This document shows, piece after piece, positions 26,143 to 32,938 of a stretch of DNA of 32,938 nt. The stretch's first letter is position 1, and the number at the start of each line of letters is the position of its first letter. Location of the stretch: positions 1 through 32,938 of the forward strand of contig NZ_JBEBUX010000034.1 of the NCBI RefSeq assembly GCF_040393045.1, given 5' to 3'. Source of the stretch: Pollutimonas bauzanensis_A (GTDB taxonomy: Bacteria; Pseudomonadota; Gammaproteobacteria; Burkholderiales; Burkholderiaceae_B). A program made the position numbers and the translations under genes. The notes beneath the pieces were generated by a model, which was not told where the DNA came from, did not search any database, and was given only the letters and a program-made list of their open reading frames with translations.

Positions 26143-27084
26143 ATGATTTCATCGTCCAAAATCGTAGGCCGGTCACCCGCGGCCTTTACGCTGGCGCGGG
26201 CTATTGTAAAAGCCGCGCCTACTGAAGCCAGCGTTTTGATCGTGGGGGAAAGCGGTACAGGCAAAGAGATCGTGGCACGGGCAGTTCACGCCCGTAGTTC
26301 GCGTAGCGATGCCCCTTTTATAGCGGTCAATTGCGGTGCAATCTCGGCGTCACTGGCCGAAAGCGAATTATTCGGCCACGAAAAGGGGAGCTTTACCGGT
26401 GCATCCGCGACAACTAGCGGCTGCTTCGAGCGGGCGCACCAGGGCACCTTGTTTCTTGACGAAATAACCGAAATGCCCATGAACATGCAGGTACAGTTGC
26501 TGCGCATCCTTGAAACAGGGCAATATCATCGCGTCGGGGGATCTGAGCAACTACAAGTCAACGTGCGTATTATTGCCGCTACCAACCGCGCCCCGAAAGC
26601 AGCAGTACAAGAAGGCCGCTTTCGCTCCGACTTGTTATATCGACTGGCGGTGTTTCCCATATGGGTGCCACCATTACGCGATCGCAAATCCGATATCGCT
26701 TATTTGGCGCAGCGCTTTCTGGATGAATTGAACGCCCAGGAAAACACAAAAAAACAATTTTCACCCAAAACCATCGAAAAGCTGGAAAACCACAACTGGC
26801 CCGGCAACATTCGGGAACTGAAAAATCACGTCACCCGTGCATTCATTCTCGCCGATGACGTGCTCGACATGGCTCCTGCCGTCAGCGCCTTCCGTGTACC
26901 GGATCCGCTTGCCGCCGAAGGCTTTTTAAAAATACCTATCGGAACGCCGCTAACCACCGCGCAACACGCCATTATCAGGGCGACACTTGAGCATTACGAT
27001 GGCGATAAGCGCCGCGCCGCGCTAGCATTAGGCATCAGTCCTAAAACTCTCTACAACCGCCTCGAAAGCGCCCGACGCAATTAA
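26143..27084 (+). CDS. Receiver-less sigma-54-dependent activator
   Basis: The 313-residue protein is a bacterial enhancer-binding protein reduced to its AAA+ domain and a DNA-binding domain, as in PspF or HrpR/HrpS. Walker A GESGTGKE (35-42), GSFTGA (82-87), Walker B GTLFLDE (101-107) and the AAA+ C-terminal WPGNIRELKNHV are intact; a Fis-type helix-turn-helix (RRAALALGISPKTLYNRLE) ends the protein. An in-frame TAA lies four codons before the ATG, so no receiver was missed. Its recognition helix differs from that of the divergent response regulator by one residue in GIS(P/L)KTLYNRL, so the two probably bind the same sites. No sensory domain: activity may be set by abundance or by a partner protein. 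There is no obvious Shine-Dalgarno sequence. Confidence 0.9.
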   Translation: MISSSKIVGRSPAAFTLARAIVKAAPTEASVLIVGESGTGKEIVARAVHARSSRSDAPFIAVNCGAISASLAESELFGHEKGSFTGASATTSGCFERAHQGTLFLDEITEMPMNMQVQLLRILETGQYHRVGGSEQLQVNVRIIAATNRAPKAAVQEGRFRSDLLYRLAVFPIWVPPLRDRKSDIAYLAQRFLDELNAQENTKKQFSPKTIEKLENHNWPGNIRELKNHVTRAFILADDVLDMAPAVSAFRVPDPLAAEGFLKIPIGTPLTTAQHAIIRATLEHYDGDKRRAALALGISPKTLYNRLESARRN

Positions 27085-27134
27085 ACGCAGACGCCAGTCA
27101 GTCCAAACGCGCACTTCTTACACAGACCGGTAGC

Positions 27135-27152
27135 TTTGGGGCTCTGCCCAAA
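27135..27152. promoter_or_regulatory. Candidate upstream activator site
   Basis: TTTGGG and CCCAAA are perfect inverted arms around GCTCTG. The centre lies about 90 bases before the predicted rpoN2 transcription start, a normal distance for a sigma-54 enhancer, and an A-tract that could bend DNA lies between. I did not find the same dyad in front of the other two sigma-54 type promoters, so binding by the local activators is a guess. Confidence 0.4.
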
Positions 27153-27207
27153 TAAAAAACCCCGCCCAGGATGAACCTTGTCGCAGGGTCAAGACTCGCC
27201 ATCCACC

Positions 27208-27223
27208 TGGCATGGGATTTGCT
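27208..27223 (+). promoter_or_regulatory. Sigma-54 promoter (-24/-12) upstream of rpoN2
   Basis: The plus strand reads TGGCATGGGATTTGCT, with GG (27209-27210) and GC (27221-27222) exactly 10 bases apart. It matches TGGCACG-N4-TTGCT except for one base in the -24 half. Transcription would start near 27234, about 50 bases before the rpoN2 GTG, which implies that sigma-54 controls its own gene. Confidence 0.78.
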
Positions 27224-27284
27224 TGAATAGTTTAGGCAGCAACGTATTGCCATGACTTAAAACTAACAAGCTGGGAGATACCAA

Positions 27285-28778
27285 GTGAGCCAAGTTGCCT
27301 ACGAAATGCAGGTCCGAATGCAGACCAGCCTGACACCCCGTCTACAGCAGTCCGTCAAGCTCTTGCAAATGTCGACGCTCGATTTCAGTCGAGAAGTTGC
27401 GCAAGCCCTAGCCACGAATCCTTTCCTTGAAGAGTCCGATGACACGTCCGTTACAGACCGCTCGAGCGAACCTGGCAGCTGCGACAACGAAAGCGGACAT
27501 CCCCAGGACGCGCCAGACACCGAACTCGGCGACAATAGCCTGGATACCTCATCCGCAAGCGCCGCCCCCGAAATCGAATATGTCGCTACCCGACAGGACG
27601 ACGCACCGACCTACTCAGGCGATTACCCGACACAGCAGCACTCGGATCACCCCGACAGCGACGTAGGCCAGTGGGCCCGCAGCAACGGAACCCTTCAGCA
27701 AGCCTTGCGAGCCGATCTGTCCAGCTACCCGTTAAATGAACGGGACCGTTATCTGACGGAATACATCATCGAAGCGCTGGACGATGACGGCTATTTACGG
27801 GTGCCGTTTGCCGAATTGGCAGATCCACAAGAGTTTTCTCCTCCGGTCACCGCCCACGAATGGGAAGTCGCCTTGCGGCTGGTGCAGCAACTTAGTACGC
27901 CGGGCTTGGCAGCACGCAGCCTTACTGAGAGCCTGACCCTGCAACTGCAGGCGCTGCCCAGCGGTACGCCCGGCAGGCAGATAGCCGTGCGCATCATTAC
28001 CGAAGCGCTGGAACAATTGGGCAAGTGCGATTACGCAAAACTGGCCAAGATGTTAAACAGCCCCGAAGACAAAATACAAGAAGCCTGCCTGCTGATAAGA
28101 ACGCTATCGCCAAGGCCGGGGGAGCGCTACGCCTCAGTAGACCCCTCTTGCTACATCATTCCGGACGTCCAGGTACGTAAAGTCGGCAGGCTTTGGGTCG
28201 CCACGTCCAATGAAGACGCCGTGCCCAAGGCGCGCTTAAACAGCGCCTACGCACAGTTGTTTCACAACACACGCTACAGTGAAAGATCCCTGATGGCGCA
28301 AGCCTTGCAGGAGGCACGATGGCTGATGCGCAGCCTGGAACAACGCACCAGCACCATACAACTTGTCGCGCAAGCGATTGTGGCGCGTCAGCAAACATTC
28401 TTTGACTATGGAGAGATTGCGCTCAGGCCCTTGATGCTGAGTGAAATTGCCGAGGAGCTTGGCATGCATGAATCCACGATTTCGCGAGCAACGAGCAATA
28501 AATATCTGGCGTCGCCTCGAGGCATCTATGAATTCAAGCATTTTTTCTCACGTGAACTTGCCACGCAGTCAGGCGGAACCTGCTCAGCGGTAGCAGTGCG
28601 CGCCTTGATCCAGGAAATGATAGACGACGAAAATCCGAAAGAGCCGTTATCCGACGTCGTGCTCACCCGCAAGCTGGCATCCGAAGGCGTGGTGGTCGCC
28701 CGCCGCACCGTATCCAAGTACCGTGCGCAGATCAAATGCCCGCCGGCAGAACAGCGGCGCAAACCTATGCATCCATAG
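27285..28778 (+). CDS. rpoN: RNA polymerase sigma-54 factor, probable second copy
   Basis: The 497-residue protein is a complete sigma-54. Region I is the Gln/Leu-rich segment (SLTPRLQQSVKLLQMSTLDF, about 15-34), which interacts with activators; region II is the acidic, low-complexity stretch from about 50 to 135; the core-binding and HTH regions follow; and the RpoN box ARRTVSKYR is at 472-480. The start is a GTG with GGGAG 7 bases upstream. Housekeeping rpoN genes normally sit with lptB, hpf and ptsN; none of these is here, and the gene instead follows a sigma-54 activator, so I infer a second, specialised copy (rpoN2). It carries its own -24/-12 promoter and ends 84 bases before an amino-acid transporter operon. 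Confidence 0.93.
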   Translation: MSQVAYEMQVRMQTSLTPRLQQSVKLLQMSTLDFSREVAQALATNPFLEESDDTSVTDRSSEPGSCDNESGHPQDAPDTELGDNSLDTSSASAAPEIEYVATRQDDAPTYSGDYPTQQHSDHPDSDVGQWARSNGTLQQALRADLSSYPLNERDRYLTEYIIEALDDDGYLRVPFAELADPQEFSPPVTAHEWEVALRLVQQLSTPGLAARSLTESLTLQLQALPSGTPGRQIAVRIITEALEQLGKCDYAKLAKMLNSPEDKIQEACLLIRTLSPRPGERYASVDPSCYIIPDVQVRKVGRLWVATSNEDAVPKARLNSAYAQLFHNTRYSERSLMAQALQEARWLMRSLEQRTSTIQLVAQAIVARQQTFFDYGEIALRPLMLSEIAEELGMHESTISRATSNKYLASPRGIYEFKHFFSRELATQSGGTCSAVAVRALIQEMIDDENPKEPLSDVVLTRKLASEGVVVARRTVSKYRAQIKCPPAEQRRKPMHP

Positions 28779-28862
28779 CCGGTAAAATGGAGGTTTGCGT
28801 CTCATACAGCTTTCCTCTCTTATGCTCTCTTTTCTTTTCTGTTCTGTGCAGCGGCTGGTGCC

Positions 28863-29636
28863 ATGACTAAGCCTGAATACGCCGTCAAGGTCGAGCAGGT
28901 CCACAAGTCTTTTGGCGCGAACGAAGTGTTGAAAGGAATTTCGTTCTCCGCCCGGCAGGGGGATGTGCTGGCTATCATAGGCGCCTCGGGCTCCGGAAAA
29001 AGCACACTATTGCGCTGCATCAACCATTTGGTCGTGCCGGACGAGGGACGCATCTATATCGGCAACGAAGTCTTGTTAAGCCGCAAGCGCCGCGATGGTG
29101 TCGCCGTCAGCAGCGACCCTCGCCAACTGGAGAGGGTGCGCGCCAAATTAGGCATGGTGTTCCAGAATTTCAATTTATGGACGCACCGCACGGTATTGCA
29201 GAATGTCATCGAAGGCCCCGTCCATGTGCAGCATATTGCCAAACACGAAGCCATCGATCATGCCTTGACCCTGCTTGCCAAGGTCGGGCTATCGGACAAG
29301 CAACACGCTTACCCCGCCGAACTGTCGGGTGGGCAACAGCAACGCGTTGCCATCGCGCGCGCCCTGGCCATGAATCCGGAAGTCCTGCTATTTGACGAGC
29401 CCACCTCGGCGTTGGACCCGGAAATGGTAGGCGAGGTGCTCAGGGTAATCCGCACGCTCGCCGATGAAGGCCGCAGCATGATTCTCGTTACCCATGAAAT
29501 GAAGTTCGCCCGCGAAGTATCTGACCAGACGATTTTCCTGCACGAGGGCATCGTCGAAGAGTCCGGCGTTCCCGAGGCGTTATTTGACAACCCAGTTTCA
29601 GACCGCTTGCGCCAATTCTTGCAACCAATGTGTTGA
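28863..29636 (+). CDS. Polar amino-acid ABC transporter, ATP-binding protein
   Basis: The 257-residue ATPase belongs to the HisP/GlnQ group that energises import of polar amino acids. Walker A GASGSGKST (40-48), signature LSGGQQQ (154-160), Walker B VLLFDEP (174-180) and the switch histidine in VTHEMKF are intact. It is the first gene of a five-gene plus-strand operon with a binding protein, two permeases and an L-asparaginase. The ATG has only a weak ribosome binding site; a 14-codon frame (ATG at 28821-28823) ends exactly on it (ATGA), which could couple translation but may be chance. Substrate cannot be read from the ATPase; the asparaginase neighbour suggests asparagine, glutamine or the acidic amino acids. 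Confidence 0.93.
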   Translation: MTKPEYAVKVEQVHKSFGANEVLKGISFSARQGDVLAIIGASGSGKSTLLRCINHLVVPDEGRIYIGNEVLLSRKRRDGVAVSSDPRQLERVRAKLGMVFQNFNLWTHRTVLQNVIEGPVHVQHIAKHEAIDHALTLLAKVGLSDKQHAYPAELSGGQQQRVAIARALAMNPEVLLFDEPTSALDPEMVGEVLRVIRTLADEGRSMILVTHEMKFAREVSDQTIFLHEGIVEESGVPEALFDNPVSDRLRQFLQPMC

Positions 29637-29657
29637 TTCCCCGCCGCTTTGGTAACA

Positions 29658-29670
29658 TCCCATATTGGGA
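29658..29670. promoter_or_regulatory. Palindrome before the binding-protein gene, candidate operator
   Basis: TCCCA-TAT-TGGGA is a perfect 5-bp inverted repeat around a 3-base centre, flanked by AACA on the left and TGTT (offset) on the right. It lies in the 96-base gap between the ATPase and binding-protein genes. No T-tract follows. It could be an operator or an RNA processing/attenuation hairpin that lets the binding protein be made in excess. Confidence 0.4.
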
Positions 29671-29732
29671 ACTGTTAAGTGCACTATCCCTTTGCCACCG
29701 GCTGTCGGTCAACCACATCAAGGACGTCTCGC

Positions 29733-30551
29733 GTGATTACATCTACTCTGCAAAAAGCCCTGCTCTGCCTGGGCCTGGCCCTGTTGGGCGTGAACGTTGC
29801 CGCCGCCGCTGGCACGCTTAAAATCGGTACGGAAGGCGGCTACCCTCCCTGGAGCATGGTTGATGCCAGCGGCAAAGTCAGCGGTTTTGACGCCGACGTC
29901 GGCAACGCCCTGTGCAAAGAACTCGACATGAACTGCCGTTTCATTGTGCAAGCTTTCGACACACTCATCCCCTCGCTGGACGCCAACCGCTTCGACATCA
30001 TTATCTCGGGCATGTCGGTAACACCAGAACGCAGCAAGCGCATCTCGTTCAGCATTCCCTATGCAGTCGAGGACGCCATTTTCGTTTTGCCCAAGGGTAG
30101 CGCGCTGATTTCCGCGGCTACGCCTGAAGCCATTTTCCAAGGGCTGGCAGGCAAGACAGTCGGCGTACAAGGCGGCACGACGCATGGCGACTACCTGCGC
30201 AAGTCGGCGCCGGATGTAAAAACCAAAAACTATGACACGCTGGATCAAATGCAAATTGATCTGGATGCCGGTCGCCTGGACGCCACTTTTGCCGACCTGA
30301 CCTCGCAGTCCAAGTTTCTGAAAAAGGTCGGCGATAAAAACTTCGCCCTGTCCAGCCTGATCATCAGGGGATCTTCGGCCCCCGAAACACTGGGTTATGG
30401 CATTGGCATCGGTATTCACAAGAACCAGCCCGAGCTCAAGGCAAAAATCGATACGGCCCTGTGCAAGCTGATCAACGATGGGACAGTGAAGGCTTCCAGC
30501 GAGAAATGGTTCGACATTGACATCTCGAACTATGAGGTCTGCAAAAAATAA
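29733..30551 (+). CDS. Periplasmic amino-acid binding protein (SBP family 3)
   Basis: This 272-residue solute-binding protein delivers a polar amino acid to the membrane permeases. I start at the GTG at 29733-29735 because AAGGA lies 8 bases upstream and it gives a clean signal peptide (a lysine, a hydrophobic core of about 14 residues, then VAAAAG); the frame is open 18 codons further, but that would put a charged tail before the signal. Cleavage is expected near residue 26; there is no lipobox, so it should be free in the periplasm. Family 3 marks are KIGTEGGYPPW, GFDADVGNALC, ISGMSVTPER (the arginine usually binds the amino-acid carboxylate) and VQGGTTHGDYL. Four cysteines in the mature part could form disulfides. 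Confidence 0.92.
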   Translation: MITSTLQKALLCLGLALLGVNVAAAAGTLKIGTEGGYPPWSMVDASGKVSGFDADVGNALCKELDMNCRFIVQAFDTLIPSLDANRFDIIISGMSVTPERSKRISFSIPYAVEDAIFVLPKGSALISAATPEAIFQGLAGKTVGVQGGTTHGDYLRKSAPDVKTKNYDTLDQMQIDLDAGRLDATFADLTSQSKFLKKVGDKNFALSSLIIRGSSAPETLGYGIGIGIHKNQPELKAKIDTALCKLINDGTVKASSEKWFDIDISNYEVCKK

Positions 30552-30557
30552 GCCTCC

Positions 30558-31268
30558 ATGCTCGACACCATACTAGAGGTACTGCGCGAAGGATGGGGGT
30601 GGACGTTATTACGCGGCACCGCCATGACTTTGCTGATCTCGGTGTTGGGCATGTTGCTTGGCGTCATCATCGGCATCGCCGGGGCCAGCATCAAGACCTC
30701 CGGCCCGAAAGCAGCAAGCCTGCTGGTCAGCGTATACACCACGGTAGTGCGCAGCATTCCCGAACTGCTGATTATCTACCTGCTGTTTTTCGGATCAGTG
30801 CAAACGGCCAGCGACCTGGCCTATGCGCTGGGCCTGGAAGACGCCATGACCAGTTGGTTTCCCGCCATCATTGGCATTCTGGCCATAGGCCTGATCGCGG
30901 GGTCGTATGCGGTCGAGGTCTTTCGCGGCGCGCTTGGCGCCATACCACCGGGCCAGATCGAGGCAGCCAAGGCCATAGGCATGTCGACACGCCAACGCCT
31001 GTTGCGCATCATTCTGCCGCAAATGTTCTGGTATGCCCTTCCCGGCGCCAACAATGTCTGGCAGACTGCGCTTAAAGACACCGCCCTGATTTCGCTGATT
31101 GGCCTGGTCGAAATCATGCGCGCCGCCGTGCTGGGCGCTGCCGCCACGCGCGAGCCACTGGTGTTGTACCTGATGGCCGGCGCCTTGTACTTCATTGTCG
31201 GCGTTGGCAGCCAGGCCGCGTTTGTGATGGCCGAACGCCACTACGGTCGCGGCATGAGGGGGCATTGA
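30558..31268 (+). CDS. Polar amino-acid ABC transporter permease (HisQ-like)
   Basis: The 236-residue membrane protein has about five hydrophobic segments and the cytoplasmic coupling loop typical of the HisQ/HisM/GlnP family: EVFRGALGAIPPGQIEAAKA, followed by IGM and the RLLRIILPQ end. It starts 6 bases after the binding-protein stop and overlaps the second permease start by one base (TGATG), so it is part of the same operon. It pairs with the next gene as a heterodimeric channel. Substrate is not readable from the sequence. Confidence 0.92.
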   Translation: MLDTILEVLREGWGWTLLRGTAMTLLISVLGMLLGVIIGIAGASIKTSGPKAASLLVSVYTTVVRSIPELLIIYLLFFGSVQTASDLAYALGLEDAMTSWFPAIIGILAIGLIAGSYAVEVFRGALGAIPPGQIEAAKAIGMSTRQRLLRIILPQMFWYALPGANNVWQTALKDTALISLIGLVEIMRAAVLGAAATREPLVLYLMAGALYFIVGVGSQAAFVMAERHYGRGMRGH

Positions 31269-31945
31269 TGTTCGACCTTGCCCTTTTCCAGCACACCATG
31301 ACGAACCTGGCGCACGGGTTCGGCCTGACGGTTTATATCGGTCTGACGTCTATTCTTCTGGCTCTGGCCCTGGGGCTGGCCCTGGCCCTAATGCGCATAT
31401 CTCCCAACGCATTGGCCTCCCGGTTTTCCTTTGTCTACAGCACCTGCTTTCGCGGCACCCCCTTGCTGGTGCAATTATTTATCTTGTACTACGGCATAGG
31501 CACCCTGTCGTTCGTACGCGAAAGCCCCGTCTTATGGTGGCTGTTCAGCGACGGCGGACGCTGCGCCATTCTGGCCATAGGCTTGAACAGCGGCGCCTAC
31601 GTCAGCGAAGTGCTGCGCGGCGGCTTCCAATCTGTTCCCAAAGGGCAAATCGAAGCCGCCAAAGCTTGCGGCATGTCGCCCTTGCTACGTTTCCGCCGCA
31701 TCGTGTTTCCGCTGGCGATACGCCAGGCATTACCGGCCTATAGCAACGAAATCGTGCTGGCGATAAAAGGCACCAGCCTGGCATCGACTATCGCCGTCAT
31801 GGAGCTGACTGGCCATGCCAAGCGCCTGATGAATCAGAACTACGCCATCATTGAAACCTTCATCATGGCCGGCATGCTGTATCTGGCAATCAACTTCTTC
31901 TTGCTGGGTTGCATGCACCTTCTAGAGCGCTGGCTTAAAAAATGA
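31268..31945 (+). CDS. Polar amino-acid ABC transporter permease (HisM-like)
   Basis: The 225-residue second permease of the importer has the same coupling-loop pattern (EVLRGGFQSVPKGQIEAAKA) and several hydrophobic spans. The frame has an in-frame TTG directly before, but the ATG at 31268-31270 is preferred: GAGGGG lies 5 bases upstream and it overlaps the previous stop by one base. Its own stop overlaps the asparaginase ATG (ATGA), so transport and amide hydrolysis are translationally linked. Confidence 0.92.
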   Translation: MFDLALFQHTMTNLAHGFGLTVYIGLTSILLALALGLALALMRISPNALASRFSFVYSTCFRGTPLLVQLFILYYGIGTLSFVRESPVLWWLFSDGGRCAILAIGLNSGAYVSEVLRGGFQSVPKGQIEAAKACGMSPLLRFRRIVFPLAIRQALPAYSNEIVLAIKGTSLASTIAVMELTGHAKRLMNQNYAIIETFIMAGMLYLAINFFLLGCMHLLERWLKK

Positions 31946-32937
31946 CGACATCCACACTGCCCACCATCGTTTTGCTGGGAACCGGCGGCACCATTGCCTC
32001 TACCGCACACCACGCCACCGCCCTTACCGACTATGCCGTAACGCAAGGCATAGAGTCGCTGTTGGCAGCAGTACCTGAAATGACGGCCCTGGCCAACATC
32101 CGCTGCAGACAGGTTTTCAACGTTGAAAGCCATGCCATCACCAACAAGATGCTGCTGAAGCTCGCGTCTTGCATCAACAAGGAGCTGGCCAACCCCGCGG
32201 TTGATGGGATCGTCGTAACCCACGGCACCGACACGCTGGAAGAAACCGCCTACTTCCTTAACCTGACCATAAAAAGCGACAAGCCGGTCGTGCTGGTCGG
32301 CGCCATGCGGCCAGGCTCGGCCATCAGCGCCGATGGCCCCCTGAACCTGTACAACGCCGTCCTCCTGGCAAGCAGCCCGCGGGCCAGCGGCCATGGCGTT
32401 CTGGTCATGCTGAACGATAAAATCGGCGCGGCGCGTTTCATCAGTAAAGGCGCCACCACCCCCGTCGACGCCTTCCGCGCTTACGATCAAGGCTATATCG
32501 GGCAGGTCCATGCAGACCACGTCCATATCTTCCAGACGCCGGCAACACTGCACACCACACAAACCGAATTCGACGCAACAGGCCTCAAGTCCCTGCCCCA
32601 AGTCGACATCATCTACGACCATCAGGATGCTGGACTACATTTTTACGAAGCGTCCATCAACGCGGGCGCGCAAGGCATCGTCATCGCCGCTACCGGTAAC
32701 GGCAGCTTATCGGCGACGGTGGCAAAAGGCATCAAGCTTGCGGCCAGGCACAAGGTGGTCTGTGTGCGTTCGAGCAGGACGGGCTCTGGCGTGGTGACTC
32801 AACTTGATGCCGACAGCAGAATGGGCGTTGTGTCGGGGAGTTCGCTGAATCCTCAGAAGGCGCGGATATTGTTGATGTTGGCTTTGGGGGTGACGCGTGA
32901 GCGGGACAGGATACAGGGGTATTTTGACCGGTATTAG
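31942..32937 (+). CDS. L-asparaginase (asparaginase/glutaminase family)
   Basis: The 331-residue amidohydrolase converts L-asparagine to aspartate and ammonium. Active-site marks of the bacterial asparaginase fold are present: GTGGTIAS with nucleophile T17, Y31, THGTDT with T96-D97, GAMRP (120-124) and K169 in the NDKIGAARFISKG segment. There is no signal peptide, so it should act in the cytoplasm, although its motifs resemble the high-affinity type II group, which is often periplasmic. The ATG overlaps the permease stop (ATGA). Placement at the end of an amino-acid importer operon suggests that imported asparagine (or glutamine) is deamidated at once. The gene is complete; its TAG ends one base before the window edge. 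Confidence 0.93.
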   Translation: MTTSTLPTIVLLGTGGTIASTAHHATALTDYAVTQGIESLLAAVPEMTALANIRCRQVFNVESHAITNKMLLKLASCINKELANPAVDGIVVTHGTDTLEETAYFLNLTIKSDKPVVLVGAMRPGSAISADGPLNLYNAVLLASSPRASGHGVLVMLNDKIGAARFISKGATTPVDAFRAYDQGYIGQVHADHVHIFQTPATLHTTQTEFDATGLKSLPQVDIIYDHQDAGLHFYEASINAGAQGIVIAATGNGSLSATVAKGIKLAARHKVVCVRSSRTGSGVVTQLDADSRMGVVSGSSLNPQKARILLMLALGVTRERDRIQGYFDRY

Positions 32938-32938
32938 C

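Larger units (their letters stand above)
27085..27284 (+). other. rpoN2 upstream region
   Basis: This 200-base gap holds an inverted repeat at 27135-27152, an A-rich tract directly after it (AAATAAAAAAC), and the sigma-54 type promoter at 27208-27223. No terminator with a T-tract is seen after the preceding activator gene, so read-through into rpoN2 is also possible. The order dyad, A-tract, -24/-12 element, gene is what an enhancer-dependent promoter would look like. Confidence 0.5.

Noticed and set aside
26267..26284. TGGCACGGGCAGTTCACG on the plus strand inside the receiver-less activator gene
   Set aside because: Good -24 half, but no GC at the right distance; coding constraint explains it.
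27141..27160. Hairpin after the activator gene as an intrinsic terminator
   Set aside because: The stem is followed by A residues, not a T-tract, on the plus strand, and the minus strand has no T-tract in the right place.
28821..28865. 14-codon upstream frame ending on the ATPase ATG
   Set aside because: Could be a leader peptide, but it has no ribosome binding site and low complexity; too weak to call as a gene.
29718..30419. 233-codon antisense frame over the binding-protein gene
   Set aside because: Mirror of a conserved family 3 binding protein; no start context or domain.

Overview
The window looks like a chromosomal segment of a GC-rich betaproteobacterium, most likely Burkholderiales and close to the Alcaligenaceae (Bordetella/Achromobacter/Pusillimonas type). 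This rests on gene order and protein flavour only; there is no rRNA or other strong marker. No tRNA, CRISPR array, insertion sequence or prophage gene was seen. The DNA is almost fully coding, with short intergenic gaps.

Layout. (1) 71-3004, minus strand: cysH-cysD-cysN, assimilatory sulfate activation and reduction. CysH carries the [4Fe-4S] cysteine signature of APS reductases and CysN has no APS kinase domain, so the route appears to skip PAPS. (2) 3261-4550, plus strand: a Glu/Leu-type glutamate dehydrogenase that converges on the next block with a 4-bp overlap. (3) 4547-24492, minus strand: nine tightly packed genes, transcribed as GT2 glycosyltransferase, glgA, glgE, treS-maltokinase fusion, glgB, glgX, treZ, malQ, treY. 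From glgA onward they look like one operon with ATGA/GTGA overlaps or very short gaps. Together they can build alpha-glucan from ADP-glucose (GlgA/GlgB) or from trehalose via maltose-1-phosphate (TreS-Mak, GlgE), and turn it back into trehalose (GlgX, TreY, TreZ), with MalQ rearranging short maltodextrins. glgC and glgP are absent from the window. (4) 24553-28778: a sigma-54 module made of an NtrC-type response regulator (minus), a divergent receiver-less sigma-54 activator (plus) with a near-identical recognition helix, and a sigma-54 factor (plus), probably a second copy (rpoN2). (5) 28863-32937, plus strand: a polar amino-acid ABC importer (ATPase, periplasmic binding protein, two permeases) ending in an overlapping cytoplasmic L-asparaginase.

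Most interesting point: I read three sequences with exact GG-N10-GC (-24/-12) spacing and good sigma-54 consensus at 27208-27223 (before rpoN2), 24527-24542 (before the glycosyltransferase) and 23606-23621 (before glgA). With the neighbouring sigma-54 factor and two activators, this suggests a self-contained, autoregulated RpoN2 circuit that drives glycogen/trehalose metabolism. The DNA matches are seen directly; the regulatory link is inference. Other points of note are a GlgE with an extra N-terminal amylase-like barrel whose catalytic positions are replaced, a GlgA whose C-terminal tail seems to come from a dispersed repeat, and a perfect inverted repeat overlapping the predicted start of transcription of the glycosyltransferase.
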